A stretch of 64,000 nucleotides of DNA from Allomuricauda sp. (lineage in GTDB: Bacteria > Bacteroidota > Bacteroidia > Flavobacteriales > Flavobacteriaceae), in NCBI GenBank assembly GCA_003712125.1, contig RHLF01000002.1, forward strand, positions 1,054,001 to 1,118,000, given 5' to 3'. Below the pieces are notes generated by a model. It did not search any database. It had not been told where the DNA came from and worked only from the letters and a program-made list of their open reading frames with translations. How positions within the stretch are numbered: the first letter of the stretch is position 1; the number at the start of each line of letters is the position of its first letter. Both the position numbers and the translations under genes were made by a program. Positions 7,989 through 15,878 of the stretch are shown here, piece by piece.

Positions 7989-8531
7989 ATGGATCCCAAA
8001 AAGGAAAAGAAAAAAAGGTTGATAATCGAGGGGGTTATTGCATTATTAATTGCTATTACCCCTGTATTATTTTACTCCTATAAATATACCCCGACTCAAA
8101 CCGAAACGTTAGACTTCTTTCTTTTTGAAATGGGATCTAATGGGTGGGGTGATGCAAGAACTGCCCTTTGGTATTATTTGTCAAAATTAATTCCAATGCT
8201 TTTGCTTATAATTTGGTTCGTCACTTGTAAGCAATGGTGGTACCATGCGATTCTCATCCCCATCGCTATGTATGGATTTCAATTTTTTACTGAAATTTTC
8301 AATGACACATTCATTACTGACGAATCAGAAATTCTATTGGTCTTGGCAGTTACAGCAGTAATCACCCCTGTGGTGTACTTTATTAGGGTAAGACTTGTCG
8401 ATAAACATGTTCACGGTATTGATTTAAAGGCCATGGATGCTGAATTGCGTATCCTAAAGGAAAAAGAAGAGCTGCGTAAAGAGCGTGAAAAGCTCGAACA
8501 ACGTCAGGAGACCCTAGCGAAAAAATCGTAA
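7989..8531 (+). CDS. membrane protein with C-terminal coiled coil, paralogue of the 6161-7156 product
   Basis: 180 aa. After a basic start (MDPKKEKKKR) there are four predicted membrane helices (residues ~10-28, ~63-80, ~88-103, ~115-135), then an amphipathic charged tail of ~40 residues (LKEKEELRKEREKLEQRQET), a likely coiled coil. The membrane part corresponds to one repeat unit of the longer protein encoded at 6161-7156, with the same spacing of FF..F..GS.G..DA....YY and the acidic loop before the last helix. No function is known to me. It lies between the terminator of the 46-aa peptide gene and the alanine dehydrogenase-like gene, outside the usual conserved order. Confidence 0.78.
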   Translation: MDPKKEKKKRLIIEGVIALLIAITPVLFYSYKYTPTQTETLDFFLFEMGSNGWGDARTALWYYLSKLIPMLLLIIWFVTCKQWWYHAILIPIAMYGFQFFTEIFNDTFITDESEILLVLAVTAVITPVVYFIRVRLVDKHVHGIDLKAMDAELRILKEKEELRKEREKLEQRQETLAKKS

Positions 8532-8581
8532 ATTCGTTTGAAGCGAATTTGGTGCCTAATTGGCGCCTGCATTAGCAACGT

Positions 8582-9781
8582 ATGGACCAACCTTCCTCTC
8601 CCTTTAGCAAACAACAATTACTGCCCCAAGAAGAAACCCTTGAAGTTCTCAAACAAAAAGGCGAACTCTTTATTGGCATTCCCAAAGAGAACCAGTACCA
8701 AGAAAAACGTATTTGCCTGACCCCCGATGCCGTCAACGCCATTACGGCCCATGGCCATCGTGTGATGCTCGAAGCTGGTGCGGGAGAAGGGGCCAATTAT
8801 GCCGATATTGATTATACCAATGCCGGAGCCGAGGTGGTGCGCGATACCAAAAAAGTCTATTCGTGCCCCATCATATTAAAGGTAGAACCCCCTACCCTTC
8901 AAGAAATCGAATTGCTGAATCCGCAAACCATTGTGATTTCGGCCCTGCAGATCAAGACGCAGTCGAAACGCTATTTTGAGGAGTTAGCCAAGAAGCGAAT
9001 TACGGCCATCGCCTTTGAATACATTCGTGATGAAGATGGCAAATATCCTGCCGTGCGCTCCTTGAGCGAAATTGCCGGTATCTCTTCGGTATTGATTGCC
9101 TCAGAATTGATGGCCACTACCAATAAGGGCAATGGATTGATGTTTGGTAACATCAGTGGGGTGCCCCCGGTAGAGGTAGTTATTTTAGGGGCAGGTACCG
9201 TTGGTGAGTTTGCAGCTCGGTCGGCCTTGGGGCTCGGTGCCAACATTCGGGTATTCGACAATTCGCTCACCAAACTGCGGAACATTCAAACCAGTTTGAA
9301 CCAAACCATTTATACCTCTACCATTCAACCAAAGAATCTTTTGAAGGCCTTGAAGCGCTGCGATGTGGCCATTGGTGCCATTCGCGGAAAAGACCGTTCA
9401 CCCGTAGTAGTCTCCAGTGCCATGGTCGAGAACATGAAAAAAGGGGCCGTAATTATCGATGTAAGCATTGATATGGGAGGCTGTTTTGAAACTTCTGAGA
9501 TTACCAGTCATGACAAACCTACCATAGAAAAGTTTGGTGTGTTGCATTACGGGGTGCCCAATATTCCGTCACGCTATCCGCGAACCTCCTCAATTTCGAT
9601 AAGTAATATCTTTACCCCCTACTTATTAAAGATCGGTGAAGATGGTGGCCTTGAGCAGTCGCTCCGTTTTGATAAGGGATTGCGAAACGGGCTGTATATG
9701 TATCACGGCATTTTGACCAATAAGACAGTGGGCGATTGGTTTGACTTGAACCATAGTGATATCAACTTCTTAATTTTTTAA
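8582..9781 (+). CDS. ald: alanine dehydrogenase-like protein (AlaDH/transhydrogenase alpha family)
   Basis: 399 aa. Family features: GIPKENQYQEKRICLTP near residue 32-48 (substrate Arg), ILKVEPP (active Lys), the Rossmann glycine motif ILGAGTVGEFAA and the DVSIDMGGCFETS segment with the catalytic-loop Asp. AlaDH converts alanine to pyruvate with NAD+. The ~30-residue N-terminal extension (MDQPSSPFSKQQLLPQEET) is not in M. tuberculosis Ald. By my alignment from memory, the catalytic His of Mtb Ald (in FTFLHLA) is replaced here by Gln (VISALQIK), so activity as a true alanine dehydrogenase is uncertain. It is followed after 5 nt by a small conserved membrane-anchored protein gene. Confidence 0.8.
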   Translation: MDQPSSPFSKQQLLPQEETLEVLKQKGELFIGIPKENQYQEKRICLTPDAVNAITAHGHRVMLEAGAGEGANYADIDYTNAGAEVVRDTKKVYSCPIILKVEPPTLQEIELLNPQTIVISALQIKTQSKRYFEELAKKRITAIAFEYIRDEDGKYPAVRSLSEIAGISSVLIASELMATTNKGNGLMFGNISGVPPVEVVILGAGTVGEFAARSALGLGANIRVFDNSLTKLRNIQTSLNQTIYTSTIQPKNLLKALKRCDVAIGAIRGKDRSPVVVSSAMVENMKKGAVIIDVSIDMGGCFETSEITSHDKPTIEKFGVLHYGVPNIPSRYPRTSSISISNIFTPYLLKIGEDGGLEQSLRFDKGLRNGLYMYHGILTNKTVGDWFDLNHSDINFLIF

Positions 9782-9786
9782 AGAAA

Positions 9787-10170
9787 ATGGCATTTCTCAA
9801 ACGATTGGGGTGGTACCTCGTGGGCCTGTCTATAGGGCTTATTTTTTTGGTGTTCCTTTTCAAGAAAAAATCTGAAGAAAGCAATGTGGAATTCTGCTAC
9901 CTGCCCAACTGTAGGGTGTTAAAGGATATGCGCACCAAAAAGCTGGTGCTTTCCGATAAGGCCATTTCGCAGCTAACAACATTCGAATTGGATACACTAA
10001 TCATAAGATCCACTTTGGAAGACGGCAGTATCGACTTTTCAAATAGCGATACCAAATCGAAACCATGCAAAACCTATTTGGTCAACACCCCGGATCAAGA
10101 AAAGGAATATCAGATGCGATTTTCGAATTGTGACAGCCTATTGACCTTGACCGAAGTACTCAAGAAATAA
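9787..10170 (+). CDS. small membrane-anchored protein, DUF4258-like
   Basis: 127 aa with one N-terminal membrane helix (residues ~8-26, LVGLSIGLIFLVFLF) and a soluble ~95-aa remainder with Cys pairs in FCYLPNCRVLK and later KPCKTYLV and SNCDS. From memory, flavobacterial proteins of this layout next to alanine dehydrogenase are labelled DUF4258; I could not confirm this. It starts 5 nt after the ald stop and is surely cotranscribed with it. The function is unknown. It ends 1 nt before the convergent proline dehydrogenase gene. Confidence 0.7.
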   Translation: MAFLKRLGWYLVGLSIGLIFLVFLFKKKSEESNVEFCYLPNCRVLKDMRTKKLVLSDKAISQLTTFELDTLIIRSTLEDGSIDFSNSDTKSKPCKTYLVNTPDQEKEYQMRFSNCDSLLTLTEVLKK

Positions 10171-10171
10171 C

Positions 10172-11338
10172 TTAGATTTTTCGGCGCGCTTTTTCTTTTT
10201 TCAACAACGAAAGTTCTCGTGTGGTCTGACCGGCCACCGAGGTGTTTTCCTCTGCGCGTCGGATCAAATACGGCATTACATCGCGAACTGGCCCATAGGG
10301 CAAATATTTGGCAGCCAAAAATCCAGCATCTGCAAGATTGAAGGTAATATGATCACTCATACCAAATAATTGTCCGAACCAAACCCGGGGATCTTCCGGT
10401 TTGATGCCCTGCTCTTTCATCAATTGAATCAAATCGTAGGTACTTGCCTCGTTATGGGTACCGGCAAAAATGGAAAACACATCGAGGTGCTCCATCATAA
10501 AGCGTACGGCTGCGTCAAAATTCTCGTCTGTAGCTTTCTTTGACGCACATATGGGGCTATCATAGCCTTTGTTCTGGGCCCGCTCACGCTCTTTTTCCAT
10601 ATAGGCCCCTCGTACCACCTTGATGCCAGCTTTGAAATTTTCCTTTGTCGCCAACTGACCCAGTTGCTTCAAATAGTCGAGACGATCCCAACGGTACATT
10701 TGGGCGGTATTGAAAACGATGGCCTTTTTGGTATTGTACTTTCGCATCATCTGAAGGGCTACATCATCTGCAGCCTGTTGCATCCAACTCTCTTCAGCAT
10801 CGATCAACAAGCACACGTCCAAATCAGCTGCCTTTTGGCACACCTGTTCGTAACGATTCAGCACACGATTCCATTCCTCATTTTCCGCTTCACTTAAGGT
10901 TTGGCCTGAACTCAATTTTTCATAAAGTTCAAAGCGCCCAAAACCGGTAGGTTTGAACACCGCAAAGGGGATGGCATTTTTCTCCTTCACGAACTGCAAT
11001 ACCCGTAAGGTGACTTGCAAGGCGTGATCAAACTGGTCTTCCGATTCTTTTCCCTCTACCGAATAATCCAGAATCGAACACACCCCTTTTTCGAACATCT
11101 TATCAATTATGGGCAAACAATCTTCTTCATTGACCCCTCCGCAAAAATGATCGAACACTGTGGCACGTATAAGACCTTCGACAGGCAAATGGGCTTTCAC
11201 GGCGAAATTGGTGACTGCCGTTCCTATACGAACCAGGGGTTCATTGGCAATCAACTTAAACAAAAAATAGGCGCGCTCAAGTTCCGAATCGGTTTTCAGT
11301 TGAAAGGCTATTGCCGTATTCTCAAAATCAGGCTGCAT
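10172..11338 (-). CDS. putA: proline dehydrogenase (monofunctional, FAD-dependent)
   Basis: 388 aa. It has the PRODH beta/alpha barrel pattern: GIKVVRGAYMEKER (active Lys/Arg region), IFAGTHNEASTYDL, FGQLFGMSDHITF and the C-terminal YLIRRAEENTSV, whose arginines bind the proline carboxylate. It oxidises proline to pyrroline-5-carboxylate and passes electrons via FAD to the quinone pool at the inner membrane. No P5C dehydrogenase domain is fused, as in most Bacteroidota. A perfect -7 element TATATTTG lies on the minus strand at 11361-11368, 23 nt before the start. It is divergent from aroB. Confidence 0.92.
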   Translation of the reverse strand: MQPDFENTAIAFQLKTDSELERAYFLFKLIANEPLVRIGTAVTNFAVKAHLPVEGLIRATVFDHFCGGVNEEDCLPIIDKMFEKGVCSILDYSVEGKESEDQFDHALQVTLRVLQFVKEKNAIPFAVFKPTGFGRFELYEKLSSGQTLSEAENEEWNRVLNRYEQVCQKAADLDVCLLIDAEESWMQQAADDVALQMMRKYNTKKAIVFNTAQMYRWDRLDYLKQLGQLATKENFKAGIKVVRGAYMEKERERAQNKGYDSPICASKKATDENFDAAVRFMMEHLDVFSIFAGTHNEASTYDLIQLMKEQGIKPEDPRVWFGQLFGMSDHITFNLADAGFLAAKYLPYGPVRDVMPYLIRRAEENTSVAGQTTRELSLLKKEKARRKI

Positions 11339-11432
11339 TATTGCAAAATTTTTAATGAATCAAATATAAGCAGGGAACATCTATGGATATGATAAAAAAT
11401 AGTCTTTATTTGGGGTAGCTTAAATTCCCATA

Positions 11433-12488
11433 TTGGAAACTAAATACCTGCATACCATTTATTTCGAGGATTTAGCCGCTGCAGCCTTGTCACAACACAT
11501 GGCCAAAAGCAACTATTCCAAAGTTTTTGTCTTGGTTGATTCGAACACCAAAAGTCATTGTTTGCCCTCCTTTGCCAAAAAGTGTGGCTTTGACATCGAC
11601 TTGGTCATTGAAATCAAGGCTGGGGAAGAGCACAAAACAATTCAGACCTGTACCACGGTTTGGGATGCACTCTCGACCTTAGGCGGTGATCGGAAAAGTT
11701 TGTTGATCAATTTAGGCGGGGGCGTTGTTACCGATTTGGGTGGGTTTGTCGCTTCAACCTTTAAGCGTGGTATCGATTTCATCAATGTGCCCACTACCCT
11801 CTTGGCCATGGTCGATGCGGCTATTGGTGGAAAGACCGGTGTAGACTTTGAGGCCCTAAAAAATCAAATTGGAGTCATCAACCAACCGGAAATGATCTTG
11901 ATTTTTTCAGATTTTTTAGCAACCCTGGATAAGCGCCAAATTCGAAGTGGATTTGCCGAAATGCTAAAACACGGATTGATTTTAGATCAAGGCTATTGGA
12001 ACGAACTTATTCAACTCAAGGATTTTGATCAATCGAAATCGCACATTAAAAGATCCACGGAAATCAAGAGTGGTGTGGTCGAAGCAGACCCCTTTGAGGC
12101 GGGATTGCGAAAAAAATTGAATTATGGCCACACCTTGGGCCATGCCATTGAATCTTATTTTTTAATGGAAGCCAATCGGGAAACCTTGTTGCATGGCGAG
12201 GCCATAGCCGCTGGAATGATTTTGGAAGCTTATTTGTCACACGAACTTACCGGACTTTCGAAATTGGAACTCGATGAAATTAAAAGGGTGTTTTTGGATT
12301 ATTATGGTAAAATTTCATTTGATGACCAAGAAATTGAAAGCATCATTGAATTGTTACAGCACGATAAGAAAAATACTCATGGCAAGGTGAATTTTGTGCT
12401 CTTAAATTCGATTGGCAAAAGCATAGTCGATATTAAGATTGCCCCTGAATTACTCAAAAAAGCCTTCGCTTACTACGCCCAAGAATAA
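11433..12488 (+). CDS. aroB: 3-dehydroquinate synthase AroB
   Basis: 351 aa, starting at TTG (11433); the first in-frame ATG is 22 codons in and would cut into the conserved N-terminal fold. Motifs are the NAD-binding GGGVVTDLGGFVASTFKRGI, VDAAIGGKTGVD, the zinc-site segments YGHTLGHAIES and LHGEAIAAGM, and HDKKNTHGKVNFVL. AroB converts DAHP to 3-dehydroquinate in the second step of the shikimate pathway. Length is within the usual 345-365 aa. It stands alone, divergent from putA and with no other aro genes nearby. Confidence 0.94.
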   Translation: METKYLHTIYFEDLAAAALSQHMAKSNYSKVFVLVDSNTKSHCLPSFAKKCGFDIDLVIEIKAGEEHKTIQTCTTVWDALSTLGGDRKSLLINLGGGVVTDLGGFVASTFKRGIDFINVPTTLLAMVDAAIGGKTGVDFEALKNQIGVINQPEMILIFSDFLATLDKRQIRSGFAEMLKHGLILDQGYWNELIQLKDFDQSKSHIKRSTEIKSGVVEADPFEAGLRKKLNYGHTLGHAIESYFLMEANRETLLHGEAIAAGMILEAYLSHELTGLSKLELDEIKRVFLDYYGKISFDDQEIESIIELLQHDKKNTHGKVNFVLLNSIGKSIVDIKIAPELLKKAFAYYAQE

Positions 12489-12526
12489 GTACATATACTA
12501 TTTTCTTCAGTTGACAACTCTTTGCG

Positions 12527-12554
12527 TTGTTGCGAACAAAAAAGTTTTAGTTTG
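12527..12554 (+). promoter_or_regulatory. promoter before the 112-aa acidic protein gene
   Basis: TTG (12527-12529), 18-bp spacer, TAGTTTG (12548-12554), close to the Bacteroidota -33/-7 consensus, ending 28 nt before the start codon. Confidence 0.4.
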
Positions 12555-12582
12555 GGTACACAAACCATAACCTAAACCTATG

Positions 12583-12921
12583 ATGAAACGTGTACTTATA
12601 GACTACAAAAAATTGGACCGCGCAGTGGCTGCACTTCTTATTGATTTATATCCCCACGGCTATGGCGATGAAGACATTATAATCATTAAAAAACCCAATG
12701 GGGAAATCATCGAAGCGGTAGAAGTCAAAACTCCTGATACCATTTACCTTGTCAAGATCAGTAAAAGTTTGGCCAATTTCATTTCGAACTTTGAGGAAAA
12801 TATTGAAAAGGAATTAGCACTTGATAACAAGGCGCCTGAAGCTGTGGAAAGCAGTTCGGCCTTCGAAACAACAGATGATGCTGACTTGGATACTGAGGAA
12901 AATACCGAAGAAGGCCTATAG
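12583..12921 (+). CDS. conserved acidic hypothetical protein
   Basis: 112 aa; ATG at 12583 is preferred to the adjacent ATG at 12580 (MMKRVLIDYKK), though either is possible. The N-terminal ~75 residues appear to be a small alpha/beta domain (KKLDRAVAALLIDLYP, DIIIIKKPNGE, VEVKTPDTIYLVKIS). The C-terminal ~35 residues are acidic and low-complexity (ETTDDADLDTEENTEEGL). No function recognised. It has its own likely promoter and is convergent with the DinB-like gene, only 3 nt apart. Confidence 0.75.
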   Translation: MKRVLIDYKKLDRAVAALLIDLYPHGYGDEDIIIIKKPNGEIIEAVEVKTPDTIYLVKISKSLANFISNFEENIEKELALDNKAPEAVESSSAFETTDDADLDTEENTEEGL

Positions 12922-12924
12922 GTC

Positions 12925-13443
12925 TTAATCCAAATAGCGTTCTTCCAGAATCCGTTTGTGGTGTTCTTGGTGCCCACAGATAATAAATCCTAAGGCGCGA
13001 ACGCTCATATCTGCATTACTGGCAACACCAATTCGTTGAAGTTCATCATCGTTGAGGTAAGAAAACAAATGAATTGAGGCTTCGCGAACCGCCAAAAATT
13101 CATCACCTATCGCGGCCAAAGTTTTTTGATCTGCCCTCGAAGCCGGCACATAGTCATCTTGATCAAAACCTGGTAAGGGAGTTTTATCGCCTCTCGAAAA
13201 ACGGAGCGCCCGGTATTGAAATACCCGTTCCGCATCTATCAGATGTTGCAGTACTTCTGCAACCGTCCATTTCCCTTCCTGATACCTAAAGTCCTTTTTT
13301 TTCTCCGGAATCGCATTGATGAAATCTGAAAAATCAGATTTGCCATCAGTGAGTGCAGGTAACAGTGCTACATCACCTAAGGTACTTATATAGGGTTGAT
13401 AATAGGAATGGTACTCATTCGTTCCAAGTTGAGCGGAATGCAT
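12925..13443 (-). CDS. DinB-family protein
   Basis: 172 aa, a four-helix DinB/YfiT-type bundle. The metal triad is visible as VLQHLIDAER (first His) and CGHQEHHKRI (second and third His). DinB-like proteins bind a divalent metal (Zn or Ni). Members include thiol-dependent transferases, but most lack a known function. The sequence does not say which substrate. It lies 8 nt downstream of the Lrp/AsnC regulator gene on the same strand and is probably in one transcript with it. A second, lipoprotein-type DinB-like protein is encoded at 52740. Confidence 0.85.
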   Translation of the reverse strand: MHSAQLGTNEYHSYYQPYISTLGDVALLPALTDGKSDFSDFINAIPEKKKDFRYQEGKWTVAEVLQHLIDAERVFQYRALRFSRGDKTPLPGFDQDDYVPASRADQKTLAAIGDEFLAVREASIHLFSYLNDDELQRIGVASNADMSVRALGFIICGHQEHHKRILEERYLD

Positions 13444-13451
13444 ACTAGGAA

Positions 13452-13931
13452 TTAAAGTTCATTAAAAATGGTATGCATCAAACGCTTTTTGTCGTTGATA
13501 CTCTCCTCTAATGAAATCATGGTTTCGGTTCTACTGATCCCATCAATATCATCTATTTTGAAAATGATGTTTTTGGCATGGGTTGTATCCTGGGCTCTAA
13601 TTTTACAGAAAATATTGAATTTACCGGTGGTGATATGTGCCACGGTAACATAAGGTATTTGGGTAAGACGCTCTAGAACAAATTTTGTTTGATGGGTCTT
13701 TTCAAGAAATATCCCCACATAAGCAATAAAGGCGTAACCTAATTTGACATAATCCAATGTGAGTGAAGAACCCTTGATGATACCAGCTTCTTCCATTTTT
13801 CTAACCCGAACATGAACCGTACCGGCGGAGATTAGCAATTTCTTGGCAATATCCGTAAAAGGAGTTCTGGTGTTGTCAATCAACATATCCAGAATCTGGT
13901 GGTCTATTTCGTCTAGTTTTACCTTAGCCAT
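13452..13931 (-). CDS. Lrp/AsnC-family transcriptional regulator
   Basis: 159 aa. Winged HTH at residues ~5-60 (LDEIDHQILDMLIDNTRTPF, then ISAGTVHVRVRKMEEAG), followed by a ~90-residue RAM/AsnC ligand-binding domain (AYVGIFLEKTHQ, VTVAHITTGKFNIFCKI, DIDGISRTETMISL). These regulators sense amino acids and assemble as octamers. The target is not evident; putA, a typical Lrp-family target, lies 2 kb away. It is followed by the dinB-like gene. The 364-nt region upstream is noncoding. Confidence 0.9.
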   Translation of the reverse strand: MAKVKLDEIDHQILDMLIDNTRTPFTDIAKKLLISAGTVHVRVRKMEEAGIIKGSSLTLDYVKLGYAFIAYVGIFLEKTHQTKFVLERLTQIPYVTVAHITTGKFNIFCKIRAQDTTHAKNIIFKIDDIDGISRTETMISLEESINDKKRLMHTIFNEL

Positions 13932-14295
13932 ACAATAATATTTTCAACAAAAGTAATGAATTAAGAAATTAAATATAATATAACGTGGGTTTTTTTAAAA
14001 AAAACACAATCAAAATCCTTTATTTACGAATAAACCTAACAATTACATGATATTAGGTTAACATCTCTACAGATAAGGAGAGGATTTTTACTTCTGTAAA
14101 CGCTTTTTGACGCCTTTGGCGTCAAAAATCCCAGAAATTTACATTTGTACTTTACTTTTTTAAATTATCACCGTATAGTGCTCTATATCAATATATTATA
14201 ATAACTCATCAAAATTAATTAGTTAGGCTTTTTGCCCATTTATACGATGTTCAAGTTGTTGTTTGAAATTTCATTTAATTACTTTTGTAAACAAT
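13932..14295. other. 364-nt intergenic region with several inverted repeats
   Basis: I see no coding sequence here. The sequence holds AACCTAA...TTAGGTT (around 14033-14059), TACAGA...TCTGTA (around 14068-14098) and a perfect 11-bp hairpin at 14104-14128. A -7-like TACTTTTG (14280-14287) lies just before the XRE gene start, with TTG at 14256-14258. The region separates the divergent Lrp and XRE regulators, so operator sites or a small structured RNA are plausible but unproven. Confidence 0.5.
14104..14128. repeat. perfect 11-bp inverted repeat with 3-nt loop
   Basis: TTTTTGACGCC-TTT-GGCGTCAAAAA. The arms are exact reverse complements. The T-run is on the outer 5' side and the A-run on the 3' side, the reverse of a terminator's A-stem-T layout. 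It is therefore more likely a regulatory palindrome or an RNA hairpin than an intrinsic terminator. Confidence 0.7.
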
Positions 14296-14649
14296 ATGAT
14301 TGCAGAACGCCTCAAAACGATTATCGACCATTATGCGCTCACTTCTTCGAGCTTTGCCGACCGTCTTGGTGTTCAGCGTTCCAGTTTGTCACATATTTTA
14401 AATGGGCGTAATAAACCGAGTCTCGATTTTGTGATTAAGGTAGATCGTAGCTTCCCTGAGGTTGCCCTGCATTGGCTACTTTACGGTGAAGGCAGTTTTC
14501 CTTCTTCAACAAGCAATACCCCTCCCCTTTCCGATTCTGAAGAAAATCTTCCTCCAACACCCAAGACAACTTCAAAAAAGTGGCAAGCCTCAAAAATTGC
14601 CATTTTTTATGAGGATGGTACATTTGAATTTTTTTCACCAAAGCAATAG
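14296..14649 (+). CDS. XRE-family helix-turn-helix protein
   Basis: 117 aa from ATG at 14296 (MIAERLKTIIDHY); the 11 upstream codons overlap the promoter and are rejected. Residues ~1-65 are an XRE HTH (SSSFADRLGVQRSSLSHILN, GRNKPSLDFVIKV, ALHWLLYGEGSF). A Pro/Ser-rich linker follows, then a short C-terminal strand motif (KIAIFYEDGTFEFFSP). The -7 element TACTTTTG ends 8 nt before the ATG, suggesting a very short or leaderless mRNA. The target is unknown. It is followed after 40 nt by a lipoprotein gene, then terC. Confidence 0.82.
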   Translation: MIAERLKTIIDHYALTSSSFADRLGVQRSSLSHILNGRNKPSLDFVIKVDRSFPEVALHWLLYGEGSFPSSTSNTPPLSDSEENLPPTPKTTSKKWQASKIAIFYEDGTFEFFSPKQ

Positions 14650-14689
14650 CTTTGCCCAAGCAAAAGAAATTTTTTACACCTATTGCTTT

Positions 14690-15064
14690 ATGAGAAAATC
14701 GATTGCGCTTTGCCTAATGCTGCTTGTTGCCGTTTCATGCGCTACTCCTGAACGGAATTGTGCTCAATATAGAACCGGTACTTTTACATTTACCTCACTG
14801 GTCGATGGCAAGGAAGAAACCACAACCTTTACCAGAGAAGATGCCATCGAAATTGAAACCTTCAATGGCAATAAAGATACCGCAACAGTACGATGGATCA
14901 ATGATTGTGAATACATTCTGAAAAAAATCAACCCAAAAAATAGGGCCGAGGAAAAATCGATCCACATTAAAATTTTGACAACCTCGAATAGTTCTTATAC
15001 ATTTGAATACAATGCTGTAGGAAGCTCGCAAAAATTTAGGGGCGAAGCATTTAAAATACACTAA
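14690..15064 (+). CDS. small lipoprotein, unknown
   Basis: 124 aa from ATG at 14690 (MRKSIALCLMLLVAVSCATP), far downstream of the ORF-track start, which overlaps the XRE gene. Lipoprotein signal with lipobox AVSC, so probably lipid-anchored to the outer membrane. The mature ~105 residues read as a beta-rich domain with two Cys (RNCAQYRTGTFTF, INDCEYILKK) that could form a disulfide. Flavobacterial homologues of this type occur near topoisomerase IV genes, as here, but I know no function. Two nt separate it from terC. Confidence 0.8.
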   Translation: MRKSIALCLMLLVAVSCATPERNCAQYRTGTFTFTSLVDGKEETTTFTREDAIEIETFNGNKDTATVRWINDCEYILKKINPKNRAEEKSIHIKILTTSNSSYTFEYNAVGSSQKFRGEAFKIH

Positions 15065-15066
15065 CC

Positions 15067-15876
15067 ATGTTTGAAATCTTTGCAAGTCCAGATGCCTGGA
15101 TAGCGCTATTGACACTTACCTTTTTAGAGATTGTCTTAGGAATTGACAATATTATTTTTATTTCCATAGCTGCTGGCAAGCTTGAGAAGAAAGATCGGAA
15201 AAAAGCCACTAACATTGGGCTTATCTTGGCAATGGCCATGCGAATCATCTTGCTCTTCGGAATTACCTGGTTGGTCAGTTTAAAAAAACCATTTCTAGTT
15301 TTAGACCATGCGTGGATAACAGGAGCCATAAGCTGGCAAGCCCTAATCCTGTTCTTCGGTGGGCTATTCTTACTTTATAAAAGCACCAAGGAAATACACG
15401 AAAAAATTGAAGACCGGGGGCATGACGAACGAGAAGTCAAAAAAGGACGGTCAAGTTCCTTGACCAACGCTATCATGCAGATTACCGTAATCAATATTGT
15501 TTTCTCCTTTGATTCGATTTTGACTGCCATTGGCATGACCAATGGTATTTCTCCAAACCCCAACGACGCCCTTATATTGATGATTATTGCTGTGGTAGCT
15601 TCGGTAATAATTATGATGCTCTTTGCAAATCCTGTGGGAGATTTTGTAAATCGCCATCCTTCGATTCAAGTCTTGGGACTCTCATTTTTGATTTTAATTG
15701 GGTTTATGTTGATTGCTGAAGCAGCACACTTATCCCATTTGATTGTCTTTGACAACGAGATAGGGTCAATACCAAAAGGATACCTCTACTTTGCCATTGC
15801 TTTCTCGCTTATGGTAGAGTTTTTCGATATGCGAATGACACGCAATAGAAAGGAGAAAGCGGCTGAGGCTGAGTAA
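15067..15876 (+). CDS. TerC-family integral membrane protein
   Basis: 269 aa with about seven membrane helices. TerC/Alx signatures are LEIVLGIDNIIFISI near residue 20 with its helix-embedded acidic residues, a cytosolic charged loop (EKIEDRGHDEREVKKG), NIVFSFDSILTAIGM and the C-terminal MVEFFDMRMTRNRK. Family members export metal ions; Alx and MntP-like TerC proteins have been linked to Mn2+ export during protein metalation, and the founding member to tellurite resistance. No other tellurite genes are present, so an Mn/metal housekeeping role is more likely. Cotranscribed with the preceding lipoprotein gene. Confidence 0.88.
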   Translation: MFEIFASPDAWIALLTLTFLEIVLGIDNIIFISIAAGKLEKKDRKKATNIGLILAMAMRIILLFGITWLVSLKKPFLVLDHAWITGAISWQALILFFGGLFLLYKSTKEIHEKIEDRGHDEREVKKGRSSSLTNAIMQITVINIVFSFDSILTAIGMTNGISPNPNDALILMIIAVVASVIIMMLFANPVGDFVNRHPSIQVLGLSFLILIGFMLIAEAAHLSHLIVFDNEIGSIPKGYLYFAIAFSLMVEFFDMRMTRNRKEKAAEAE

Positions 15877-15878
15877 AT

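Noticed and set aside
14104-14128. Reading the perfect hairpin as a bidirectional rho-independent terminator
   Set aside because: Terminators have A-run before and T-run after the stem on the transcribed strand; here the T-run comes first and the A-run last on both strands.
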